DNA of 64,000 nucleotides from Hofstenia miamia (lineage: Eukaryota > Xenacoelomorpha > Acoela > Hofsteniidae), in assembly GCA_900660155.1 (NCBI GenBank), contig CABFPE010000301.1:811160-875159 (forward strand). The letters are read 5' to 3'. Positions within the stretch are counted from its first letter, which is position 1, and each line of letters begins with the position of its first letter. Position numbers and translations under genes: made by a program. Below, piece after piece: positions 37,210 to 49,485 of this stretch. Below the pieces are notes generated by a model, which made no database searches, had not been told where the DNA came from, and saw nothing but the letters and a program-made list of their open reading frames with translations.

Positions 37210-40002
37210 TAATTTTCCAAAAAATTTGCCCTTTTTCATTATTTAGCATCTCGCACTGATGCTGTGCATCAAACATTGTCGTTTAATTGGTGTGGTGTGA
37301 GAATTTTTGCTGTTCTCTCTGGTAGTCTTTTCATATGACGTGAAATTAGAAAAAAATCCCATAGTTTGTAAATCTTTAATGCAGTCCTGTATCAGTGTTG
37401 GGTTTTTGTATAATGTTAAGAGTAAGCTATATTTTAAATACTTTATGCGCACTGTAATATAACTTCAAGTAGAATTTCGTTTGAGTTGACTGCGTTTCGT
37501 AGTCAACCTCTTGAATTTCATTGAAGTAAAACGTACTTTATAAGAAAATTACGTACGATTTTACCAATCTGAATCCGCCTCTAGTTTTCAATCCTTACTA
37601 TTGCAATTGATCAGTCTATATAGTTCTTCTGCAATATTCGGTGAATGCGATTTGGTGTTATTTTAATTCTTTTTTTAATTGTTAATTTCAAACGTCTATT
37701 GTGTAATGACGCAAATCACATTTTAATGTCATTCCCTTCTCTAAAATCACACTATTTAAAATTTTCCATAATTTCCTTTCATACTTTCAAATGGACCCAA
37801 TCGTGGAGAAACTTCGCAGTGAAGTGTGATTCTACACTGGTTATTCGTTTAGTCTTTGGTACTGGCAATAAAAAATTTTATTTTATGCACTCTTTACTTA
37901 TGAAGAATCTGAGATATCCCAAAGTCTATATTTCATATGCTACTGACAGTGTGTGGAGAAAATAATTCGTTTAAAGTTTAATGCTTTAATGCGAATTTGG
38001 TGAGGATTTGTTTGATTACGTTAATAATATATTCAAATCTCATTGGCTGAAATTTCATTAGTAATGAATTCTATACTTATCTAAATAAGTTCTTGTCGCC
38101 TGGAGGTAAAGTAAGCGGTAAACAAAAGCAATAGTTTACGCCTTTAATAATAGTAGCTCCGTTTATATTAAATTTCAATTTGCTCGGGGAATGTTTTTAT
38201 TTTCAATCATAATAATCCGCCCAATCCTCTATTGTTTCCAATAAAACTTAATTATACTTTTGAAAAATTTTCAGATATCCTAGCGAATATAGCCCTAAAT
38301 ATATTTCAAATTTTCTACTTGTTCGAATTTGGCATCTGAGTCTTATACTGTTTATATGAAAAAAATGGAGGCTTTGCCCTGTTCATGGGCTTTACACACT
38401 TCAACACATGTGTTGTTTAACTTGAACAATGGTTTGCAGTGCAGTCAGGAAGTCTGCAATCGTCAATATTCACTCTCGATTCCTTGTATAAATTCACGCA
38501 ATCATTGTCCTACGATTTCTGAAATTTATCTGTTTTACATTGATAGATACAGGTTCTAGCCAAAAAAGTAGCGGAAATAGAATCAAGAGTTGTTTCTTAA
38601 GCAGTGGGAGCACCACCCCCTTTTTGAGGCCAGCTGTGAACACTTAATTAAAATGTTCCCTTTTCCTTAATTGGAAATAGTTCACTTTAATTGAAGATAT
38701 CATCAATCGATTTGCTGCCAAAAAACAGACGATTACATTTTCTGTAAATTTACTTTTGTTCAAAAAACTTTTAATTTATATTTTTTTGTAAAGATGGGTT
38801 TCAGCCGTCCCTTCCCGTTTTAGAAATCCTAAACGCGCCTCTGTTCTTATGTATAGGCATATTTGCATAAGGGTGCCTATTATTTCCCACTAAATTATCA
38901 ATTCATTTTGATTTGTTGATACAAAAGAATATTAATACGCTTAGACGCTTTAGTTGAGTTACTTTGGCAAGATCGTTCTTTCGATTATGCACAAGTTAAG
39001 ATATGATAGAAATCGCTGCAACTAAATTATCTAATGACGTAAATATCGTTATACAATAGAACCATATGTCGTACTATATTCGTGCTTATTCATGTATCGA
39101 CATTTTAATTCATTCAAATCTTAATTATTGCATTAAAAATTTTTGACACTCCTTTCGCATAGACAGGCTGATTATGAAGTTCTTATGACATTTCTGTCGT
39201 CTCCTTATTGTATGATTACTTAATCTTTACGTAAAATATGTTGTTATATAGAATAGTAAATGTTATTACGCTGCATGCAGTTTACAGAATGAGATCCTTA
39301 ATGCTCAATACACGAGCGGCATCACTTTGTATGAAATTCAATAGTACTAAATCAGGGCTTCTTGTTTTCTCTTATTGGGCTATCTCTTTTCCGCCATATC
39401 GAAATACGTCAATTGAACTTATTACGTGTTCTTAGTAATGAATACAATTCTAAGCAGGTATTGACCATATTAGTAACGTGCATTATAATGAAAATGTATT
39501 CATGTTTCGATGACAAAATACTGTAAAAGGCAAGTCATGATTAAATATCGTTACAATATAATTTCAGTGGCTTAAGCAATATTTCAAAGCAATTTCAGCA
39601 CCATGTGAAAATCTAGGAAGATTGTAAATGCTAAAAGCCTTTTTCATCACTATATATATAGGCATAATTTTTAAGGCTCTTCTTGCGAAGATGAAAATTT
39701 AAAAATATAGAAATATGCCAGTGTTCCGAAGAATTAACGCAATTCTAGCTTGTGTCAAATTGTGTTTCCTTAGTTATAGAGGGAGTTCATGACCCAAAAT
39801 TATAATTTAAAGATCAAAGGATCTTCCACTTTGCATAGGAATTTTGCAGTACAAATTCAATGTAACTTTGTGCATGTTCAGATGTAAATGTGTGGAAAGG
39901 TTCTTTCATAAGTGCTACGGGTGTAAGTTAGTGTTGGCAAATGTTGATGTAAAGAACGAGATGTATTTGATGAAGTGGAAATAGATTAATTTGATTGTTT
40001 AG

Positions 40003-40182
40003 GTGCCAGATGCAATTGAGAGGTGCCAGAAGGCCGGAATAACGGTGCGCATGGTTACCGGAGACAACCTCAACACTGCACGCTCAATTGCCTTCAAATG
40101 CGGAATAATAAAGCCCAATGAAGACTTTCTTGTAATCGAAGGAAAAGAATTTAATAAACGAATTCGCAACAAAGAAGGATTG
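40003..40182 (+). CDS. ATP2B (PMCA): Plasma-membrane Ca2+ ATPase, P-domain exon
   Basis: Sixty codons begin [20 protein letters not shown] and continue [21 protein letters not shown] is the conserved P-domain motif that helps position the phosphorylated aspartate. The exon ends [14 protein letters not shown], a PMCA-specific stretch. The acceptor tttag ends at 40002; the donor gtaggc starts at 40183. Both boundaries are phase 0, so this exon could be skipped without a frame shift, though that would destroy the ATPase core. Confidence 0.95.
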
Positions 40183-43100
40183 GTAGGCAATTTCTCCCTA
40201 ATTGCTTTCAAACCGATCCATTCTATTCTCTCCAAATAGTTGTGCATTCGCCGTGATACAAATATTATATTATATTTGAGCATAAAATTTCTTATCACTA
40301 CTTCTTAACAATGCCCTTAATGAGTGCCTTTTGCGATTCCTCTGCAAGAAACTAATGACTTTTTTCAATTACTAATGCTTTACAATAATATAGAGAGCAA
40401 TTTGAAAACTGCCCTCTGTTCTTAAGTGTGTACATATTTACTAACATACAAAACATGTTTGGTCAGATCATTACGGTCACCACGCTATATTTGCTGTTAT
40501 TTACTATCACTAGTACACATAAGGATGATGATTAATTCCAGTACACTGAAATAGGCTGCAAAACTTAAGAATGCGAACATTTTTTATTCCTTTCATTATG
40601 ACTGTTTAATTTTGAAAAGTTAATAAGATTTTGAGAAACTATATATGTTGATAAATCGAAATTTATTTGAAACATGATTTCAGCATTTTATAGTAGATAA
40701 AGAAATTTTATATTTGTAAGCTGTTGGTTCGCAGTACTGTTTGCTCATTGAACAAATTTTAAATTTGAACAGTTCTATTCAAACGTTGATATTATTAAAT
40801 TTCTGAATGCCATCATTGTATTTTTACATACTTTCCTCAGTGGACAATTTTTTTAATTTTATATTGTAATGTATTTTCTTAAAAAACGCTAATTAAAAGT
40901 TCATTCAAAAATCTTGCCAAAGCCTCAACTTTTTAAGTTTTTATTGTTGTCATCCCTCTATTGCTCAGATTAAGGTTATCTAGAATATCTTTTGGTTGCA
41001 GTTTAATAATTTCATCAAACTTTAATAAGAATAACAATTTCACTGCGTTAGACAGGCTTTTGAATATATGAAGTAGGAAATGGGTTAATTCTTTTAATGA
41101 ATAAATTGCAATGAAACATGGGTAAGTAGTTATGATAACCGCTCTGTGAAAATGCTAAGTATGTGGGAATGAGAAAATGTTTTTAAAGATTTAATATTTA
41201 AGTTGTTCGTCGTTAAGTGGTTTGAAGGCATTAGTTTATAGACATTTCAATTACTTTATAGAGTTAGATAATCTATTTACGCATCAACATTTTAGTGCAT
41301 TAGTTGAAATCTTTAAGCTTTCTGGCAGACGACACTCATTCCATTTATCTTATAGATATGTGCGGTTTTGACAGGTAATGGCAGGCTGCTAAATAATTCA
41401 ATTCTTCTCAAATTACCTAATTATGAATTTGCATTGTTTCACCTAGTTTGTTATTGTGAATTTTTCAATTATATGATATCAGCCATTTCCAACATCATTC
41501 TTTACTTATTTATCTTAATTCTTAATAAAAAGGCCGCACATTTTCCCTGACAAGGTGTAATTAGTAACTTGTGTTTTTCATATTATTTAAATTCGATTTT
41601 TCCAGACAACTTCTGTAGACATATAGCAAGTATTTTATTAACAGAAATATAGTTATTTTTAATGGCATGTCAAAAACTATTTCGACTTATTCGTTTTTCA
41701 ATTTTTATATGTCTAGTTTAAAAAATAACGTTTGAGATTTGCTCTACTCTAGGGTTGCATGTATTTTTGGTTTACTATGAATATCTTTTAATTTAAGTCA
41801 TTAATTTGTAAATGCTGTCGACAATGTGTGACAACTTCATCAATGTGTTGGAGAATTGAATCTGGGTCATTCCATCCTATGAGCGGACTGAAATGTATTT
41901 ACGAGTCTCCACATTACTTTGTATTAGGGTCGAAATAGTTTTGGGTTACATAAGACGAATGCTATTNAACAATGTGTTGGAGAATTGAATCTTCGTCATT
42001 CCATCCTATGAGCGGACTGAAATGTATTTTCGCCTAACTAGTCTCCACATTACTTTGTATTAGGGTCGAAATAGTTTTGGGTTACATAAGACGAATGCTA
42101 TTCAGCTCTAATATTCTAGTCGATAGGTTTGAAAACCCACATGAAGCACATTCAAGCAGTTGACAATGTGTTGGAGAATTGAATCTGGGTCATTCCATCC
42201 TATGAGCGGACTGAAATGTATTTACGCCTAACTAGTCTCCACATTACTTTGTATTAGGGTCGAAATAGTTTTGGGTTACATAAGACGAATGCTATTCAGC
42301 TCTAATATTCTAGTCGATAGGTTTGAAAACCCACATGAAGCACATTCAAGCAGTTGACAATGTGTTGGAGAATTGAATCTGGGTCATTCCATCCTATGAG
42401 CGGACTGAAATGTATTTACGCCTAACTAGTCTCCACATTACTTTGTATTAGGGTCGAAATAGTTTTGGGTTACATAAGACGAATGCTATTCAGCTCTAAT
42501 ATTCTAGTCGATAGGTTTGAAAACCCACATGAAGCACATTCAAGCAGTTGACAATGTGTTGGAGAATTGAATCTGGGTCATTCCATCCTATGAGCGGACT
42601 GAAATGTATTTACGAGTCTCCACATTACTTTGTATTAGGGTCGAAATAGTTTTGGGTTACATAAGACGAATGCTATTCAGCTCTAATATTCTAGTCGATA
42701 GGTTTGAAAACCCACATGAAGCACATTCAAGCAGTTGACAATGTGTTGGAGAATTGAATCTGGGTCATTCCATCCTATGAGCGGACTGAAATGTATTTAC
42801 GAGTCTCCACATTACTTTGTATTAGGGTCGAAATAGTTTTGGGTTACATAAGACGAATGCTATTCAGCTCTAATATTCTAGTCGATAGGTTTGAAAACCC
42901 ACATGAAGCACATTCAAGCAGTTGACAAAAGGTAGACTGCTAAAAATTACTCATCAACTTTCTTAGAAATTTCATTTTTATAGGCCTTTAAACCTAAAAA
43001 ATTGGATTTTGTCTTGTGTGTGGGTAATGTTTTCGAATGCTCATTTTGTTGTTACTGAAATTGAAATGCAAGTCAGTCTAAAAAGTTTGTTTATTGACTG

Positions 43101-44185
43101 CTAAGCTCTGAATGATAAATATTTCCGAACTGGTTTTTTGACAATATAGATCATTCACAGGTTGCTTATAAAATCAATTAAATCAGTTTCTAAGGTATTT
43201 GATCAATAGGTTCTTCACTAACCATTCATGCATGTTGTAGAAACACAAGAATGTACAAAATCTAAAGTCATTTTCATGATGTATCAATTATTTTCGCTCT
43301 TATTTTTTGTTCGCTTTGATAATGCTGTGCTCTTAGATGTTAAATATTGCATACTTTTTAGTTGTCTGTCATGCCAGAATATTGCATCTACTTTATCAGT
43401 GAAGATAGCTTTGCGTACAAGTTGAGCATTGCATATCCCACATAAAAGAGCTTTTGATAAATGAAGTGCAATTTCGAATTTTCTATCGGAAAATATTTGT
43501 TTTTGCTTCACTACAACGCGTAAATTTAATACGAAATTTGGGAAACAAATCATATGTGTTTTGTCCATTTTCAGGCTGTTTTACGTCAATAATGACTTGT
43601 CCAAATTACAGTATACTTTTTGCAAGTTTACCCATCGTGTTCTATTGCCAAGATGACTTTGTTCAATTTTAACTTGTTATATGTGTCTAACTGAGTAGCG
43701 AACGTACAAAACTTTTTAATTTCTTTTGTTTGTTACATCGACTTAAGTTTTGGGGATTTCCTCTACTTATAATTACGGTTACGATCAACATAGTCATTAG
43801 TGGATATGTAAAGTAGTGGGCATGTGTGACATCAGATGACAATCAATTTTCGAGGAGTTATTTGACAGATGCGCATTCCTGCTGTCGGTTTCCACCTTGC
43901 CGAACAACAATTTCGATATCGCGTGACGGACAGCAATGCGTAATATTACTGCTTATTAAATTCTTTTTTGCTAGCAAACTTCAATTAGATGCAAGTATTT
44001 GCTTTGTCAATCATTCTCAATAGAAAACAACAGTCTCTCATTTTACGATCATCGCTTAATTCTTACGGATTTATAGAAATTGGGGTTTGCCTTTTCAAGC
44101 TTCTTAAATCCCATTTTGTCTCGTTCCTTACTCTTACTAAACTCGATCATGCTGTGAATTACGTAATCAATGAAATATGTTTTAG
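40183..44185. other. PMCA intron, about 4.0 kb
   Basis: A GT-AG intron. The only distinct content is the 187/194-bp tandem array at 41841-42926. No gene is seen. Confidence 0.85.
41841..42926. repeat. Tandem array with 187- and 194-bp units
   Basis: Units begin caatgtgttggag at 41841 (partial, cut by an N at 41967), 41970, 42164, 42358, 42552 and 42739; the array ends at about 42926. The steps are 194, 194, 194, 187 and 187 bp. The shorter unit lacks seven bases (cctaact) in the phrase tttacgcctaactagtctcc. The first partial unit is also the short form. The unit after the N has small differences (cttcg for ctggg). The unit has no open frame of note and no clear relation to the elements elsewhere in the window. 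Confidence 0.9.
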
Positions 44186-44380
44186 ATCGAACAAGACCTT
44201 GTGGATAAAATTTGGCCTCGACTTCGGGTTCTTGCGCGATCTTCACCTACCGATAAGCACACCTTGGTTAAAGGCATTATCGACAGTACTTCTGAAGACA
44301 GCCGTGAGGTTGTTGCTGTGACTGGTGATGGTACCAACGATGCACCCGCTTTAAAAAAGGCTGATGTTGGATTTGCGATG
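44186..44380 (+). CDS. ATP2B (PMCA): Plasma-membrane Ca2+ ATPase, P-domain hinge exon
   Basis: Sixty-five codons start [20 protein letters not shown] and end at [22 protein letters not shown] is nearly invariant in PMCAs. [19 protein letters not shown] is the hinge motif of P-type ATPases that binds Mg2+ and couples phosphorylation to transport. The acceptor ttttag ends at 44185; the donor gtaagc starts at 44381. Both boundaries are phase 0. Confidence 0.96.
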
Positions 44381-47300
44381 GTAAGCGTTTTGGGATCTTT
44401 AATCTGAAGTGCTTTGACTTATATTCTTTCAAATGGTATTGGAAGCAGTTGTCTTTAATCATATCCGTTGCCAAAAATTCTCGTATTTAATGTCTTTCAT
44501 TTATTTTAAAATTCTTTGTTTCTGCAATAAAAATGCTCTCATAACAATCTAAATTCATAAAGTATATGTATTCGAATTTTTTCCAATACTCACAGTTCCG
44601 CAAAAAACTCAGTTTATTTTTTTACATCTACAAGGCTAGCACTCTAATATTTCTTATGTTTTCTAGCCGAATGGCGCATTTATCGAAATGACTCAAATAC
44701 AAACGTTGTATTTGTTCATGTTTCTATCAAATTCAGTAAATACAGCGCTGTACGATTCTTCAACAAGCTCAAACTTAAATGCTTGCTTTTCAATGAGAAC
44801 GATTATTTTGACCAAAATCATGCCAATGCACTCCATCTGGCCATTGACTATTGCGCAACACAAATGCAGCACTTGCATCAGTTGATAAAAACCCTATTTC
44901 AAACGCCTTCACTAGTCAAATTAGCACAGTCAGCGTTTGATTTCGTGTGCGATTTAAATAAATACAACCTCTTTGTTAGATAAGCATGCGTACTGTCAAT
45001 TCTAATTAAATAAATTGATTTAAAAGAAGTGCACTATAGTTAATAATTACCGCGCCTTTTAAAATATTAAGAGGTTCTATTAACGTTTTTCATGCAAACG
45101 GATTTTTGAGGTAGTCCCAACATCAGATTGATCAAATTTCGCAAATTCTTTCTCTGGATGTATAGTTATTTATCTATGCCATTGACCATACCTCTTTCTT
45201 CCTCATTTTAATGGCTTTATAATATTAAAAATTCAGAAGCGCAATCCGTCAAAGACTTCTTTTTACCAGCTGCCTTTGTTTGTTTTATAAAACGGATTAT
45301 TGTTTAGTAAAAGCACACACAGTTCTTTGAAACGTTAAATTCCTATGTTCCTCATCATTCTTTCAAATGTTTATCACCGTGTCTTCAAATATGTACTCTA
45401 ATTAAATCATAATTCAAGATTCCCGTCTTGTGTCAAATATCTTTAATTCACCAAATCATCATTCATCCATTACTCATAGTTTAGAACACTTTGAATTTCT
45501 AAAAAAACTTCATTTTATAATCTGTTTTCATAAACACATTTTAATACTCATTCTGTACTATATTTGTTATTCCGTGTGCGGTCATTTATACCATTGTTGC
45601 ACAGGCCGCAGATTTTGCCGGGCTGCGGCCGGGGTTCCTATATTTTATGGCCGGTATAGGCCTGCTATGTGTTGTAGTTTCTTTACTACGGCTTTTTTTC
45701 CTATGCATTTTGCATAGTACTGCATGCACATAGGAAGAGACATTTCTTCTTCACTGGATTAACTTTTATACTAAAGTTACTTACAGTAGCTACGTTAGTT
45801 ATAGTATTTACATTAATTTAGGTGACTTTTATATTTAAATGGTTTATGAAAGGCAACATGTTTCCGAAATAACTTAATTCTTTTTATTTATCGCCGGGAA
45901 GGCCTGCAAAATGACGGCCTGTAGCCGGCCGGGGTGCAACTTTTATTTATACGGTGTTTCGCATGTGTCAGAAGGTTAATTTTTAGTGAAAGCATTGTTC
46001 ACTTAGTTTTTACACCTGAATTACCATGTTTGTCAAAGGCATGTTTGCTGAAATAAGTTTTTGTTCAAACAACTTTGACGACATGCTTGGAAGAATTGTA
46101 AAGCTTTGTTTGTATCCATAGGCGGTTTTACCCAATATCGGTGTACTATTTTCAAATATTTTTATTATCATCACATCGGTGCGCATACTTAGAATTCGGT
46201 TATGCGTTTGACGAAGGCGGCCGGTTCCCCTGCATAATTAGTCATTAAATGTGAAATGTTTGGATTAACACTTGCTCAGTAAGAACGTGTTATTCTTTGC
46301 TATTCTTATTTGCTAAACACTGACGACATCAATGACGTCTTGACTAGTGTTTGTAAAGACGCGTTTGCAAAGAGAAATGCACTGCTATGAAAAAAATTCA
46401 AACTTATTTCTTTGTAATTTTTAGTTTTACTTCCAAATATTACAATTCACTCAGTTTAGTTGATCTAATAAATTCATGGTTACTTATATGCATCTTTGTC
46501 CTTTGGATGATAACAAACTTATTTGGATTTAGCCTTTGAGCATTTGTATATAGACCCATTTTACAGATACAATGCTTTTTCATTGGTTTATCTCTTTTTA
46601 TGTTTTGTTATGAATTGGTTCAGAGTTGCAACCGTGTTTGGCGCGGTTTTCCTAAAATGTTTCTCACGTGGGCACAGTTACGGTTTTTAGAATTGACTAT
46701 TGCAAATTCTAGTATGTAATGTGACAAAAGCAAGTATACTGGGTCTGACGAACACCTAAAGGGCTTATAAAAAAGTGTCTGTAGAAGCACCGCAGATCAA
46801 ATGATTTCCATAATTTCTTGCAATAGATTAATCATCGACATGTTTGTAACGGCATTCTCGTAAATGAAAAATCTCTCTGGCTTTGGGCCAATGCAGCTTG
46901 AATCGAGAATATTTAGCGAGCTACAGCAGACAGCATTGATATATTAGCACCATGTGCGCCAAATAGGAGTCACTGCATGGGCCGCCAAAATACAAGTTAG
47001 GAAAATGAATGCTAACAAAATGTCTAAATTGGGAGCTTCACGTACTTATTTATTCAAAGCAGTTTGGACTCCGTGCTGTAAAATCATAGACACGAACACG
47101 ACAACACTGTTGCAGCTCTTTTCGGTTGTTAATGTTCCAAATTTTAGTTTTCTAGTTGCCTTAAAGCACCCAAAATATCAATGCGGAATGTTTAAAATTC
47201 CAGTGTTAAATTCTAATGTGCCATAGGAATTTACATACAGATAACGTCGCGAGGAGTAGTTTAAGTCGGATTTTTACAAGTCCCGGTCGCATTTTCAAAA

Positions 47301-48680
47301 ACAATTTCATTTAGCTTCGCACAAGTCATATTTCTAAATCGGATTTTTGCTAAAGTCCGATTTTCCGATCCAAATGATAAAATTCCCGTACAATTTTCAA
47401 TTTGCTCTGTCATTTCATTTGCCAAATAGAAGCATTGAAATACAATAGAATAAATCTTTGATGCAATTACACATGTTTGTGTTTCACTTCCTCCTTCTAT
47501 TATTGCTTTTGATAATAATACCCTTATTCACTTACGTTTTGTTAATCAAAATATTAGATAAAACAACATTTTGTAATTATATGAGGAAAATTGCATACCT
47601 GCAAGGCATATAGGTGTTGCATATACGTCATTAGATCAATTATTGAGTCATATTCGATAAGTCGTAGAAAATTTGTAGGTAAATTTTATGAAAACAATGT
47701 GTGTCAGTAAACCTCGACGAGTAAAATGATTCTGTAAAACGCATTTCGAATAACTCTGTCGTCATATCGTGATAGTTCATTCTCCATTCGAACTCTACCG
47801 TGATTTAGAGTTGTACATTATTCAAACTAGCAAAACTTGCTAAAACCGTAATGAATATTTGGTATATTAACTTTTACTATCTAATTGTTTGCTTTTAACG
47901 TGTCAACGGTGTTTTGTTCTCTCCTTCCAAACTGCCTAGTCTGTGGTGTTAGATTCGGTGACTACATCTATTGATTGACTCTCGATTGCGGAATAACGCA
48001 TACCGATATTAAAAGTTGAAAATTTCTCCACTTGAATTTCATATTTTTATGCTACTTAGAATTAAAATATTTGGAAATTCCTTGCGTCTATTTTGATTTA
48101 AGTCTGGCCATTCTCCCTTTAGAAATATCCAATACTAATTAGCGGTAAATTGTTATGCCATTCCCAGAAGAATTAATTACCGATTTCTTTAATTCCGCAG
48201 CAGTTTGTCATTGAAAGTTGGATGAAAGCTAATTGAGTTGTTTGCCGCTTTTTATTCTTCTTCAAATTCACTGTCTGTGACAAAAACTTTTTCTGAAGTT
48301 CAATGAAATCCGATGCAGTCATTATCAAAACTCATTTACTCCGCAATTATAGTAGAGGTGTGTTTGGTGAAAAGGCGAACGTTTCTCCCACTTTCCCTCT
48401 ATAAAGGCATTTACCGATCCACAAAACTCCACTTTGTTTTACTACGGTTTAACAGCTTTGTAAAGTTGATGGCAATTAATTTACTATTTCGATTATTAAT
48501 TACACACAGTTTATGAACTATTTAACAACTATTATTTAATTGGTATTAGAGTTGTTGCATACTTTTTTTATTCTCAGATTAATGGTATTTGTTTTTAATA
48601 ACTGTCTCGTACATATACAAGTCACTTTATCGCTATTCCAGTAGTTTGCGTTTTTATGATATGATATAATGATTTTTTAG
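44381..48680. other. PMCA intron, about 4.3 kb
   Basis: A GT-AG intron. It contains GC-rich inverted segments around 45601-45960 (for example acaggccgcagattttgc and the inverted gcaaaatgacggcctgt) and another GC patch near 46215, probably decayed mobile DNA. No other gene is supported. Confidence 0.8.
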
Positions 48681-48872
48681 GGTCTTGCTGGTACTGATGT
48701 TGCTAAGGAAGCTTCGGATATTATTCTCACAGATGACAATTTCACTAGCATCGTGAAAGCAGTAATGTGGGGTCGGAATGTGTATGACAGTATTGCGAAG
48801 TTCCTTCAGTTTCAATTGACCGTCAATCTCGTTGCCATCATTCTAACGTTCACCGGCTCTCTCATTATCAAG
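48681..48872 (+). CDS. ATP2B (PMCA): Plasma-membrane Ca2+ ATPase, P-domain end and TM5 exon
   Basis: Sixty-four codons begin [20 protein letters not shown], continue [19 protein letters not shown] and end in TM5, [18 protein letters not shown] then IIK. The segment links the catalytic core to the membrane. The acceptor ttttttag ends at 48680. To keep the phase-0 join with DSPLRAIQ, which directly follows this point in known PMCAs, the exon ends after AAG at 48872. The next bases are gcatgc, a second GC donor. A GT-using alternative at 48894 would add seven residues in frame. Confidence 0.95.
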
Positions 48873-49138
48873 GCATGCCATTTTATCTATTTAGTGATAT
48901 TACCGCAGTTTAAATTATAGATTCAAGTCGAGCAAAACAAACGAAAAATTTAGAACAATGATAGTTTTCATTAAATTTTAGGTTGAGATGTTCAAAGGCA
49001 TATTCAAACTGCACCGTCCTAAAAATCAAAGTGTACCATAAAAAGCTTTATTTTGAAAAAAATTAACCAAACAACATATACGTTTAAAATAAAATAATTC
49101 TGTTTTTCTTTTACAAGTTTTCTTAACTTGAAATAACA

Positions 49139-49485
49139 TTAGATCTTGCAAAGCATGTTTTTATACTTTGGAGAATAAAGCGAAATGAAGTTGAAAATAT
49201 TTGTGGCATATTTGTCACTTACTAATTTATTCATAAATAACAAATCATTTACATGGAGTTGTAGAGAAATCGGAAGAGTTTTCAACTTCAAAAGACGAGT
49301 TTTATATGAAATACCAGCATAGTAATCAACTTTGTACACATTGATTGAAAACAATCGAGCTTAAGCACATCTGTAAAGTTCGCATCCAATGTGGGTGAAG
49401 CGTACATTAAAATAAAAAGAACCATTGATTTATATAACATTAATTTACAATTTGTTGAGGTGCTAAATAGAAGAGATCTTCTCAT
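49139..49485 (-). pseudogene. Non-LTR retrotransposon remnant (end of the reverse-transcriptase ORF)
   Basis: Two overlapping - strand frames together resemble the region after the reverse-transcriptase core of LINE elements. One has KLMLYKSMVLFILMYASPTL followed by DANFTDVLKLDCFQ. The other has RLLKLKTLPISLQLHVNDLL followed by FMNKLV. The switch between frames marks a frame shift. The preceding catalytic core is not visible, so this is a 5'-truncated, dead copy. Clade cannot be assigned by eye. Confidence 0.5.

Larger units (their letters stand above)
34845..40002. other. PMCA intron with GC donor, about 5.2 kb
   Basis: The donor is gcaagt and the acceptor tttag. Apart from the C the donor fits the U1 consensus well. 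The intron holds a member of a short hAT-like family (about 36651-36850) and a TA-target MITE (36907-37209). No other gene is seen. Confidence 0.85.
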
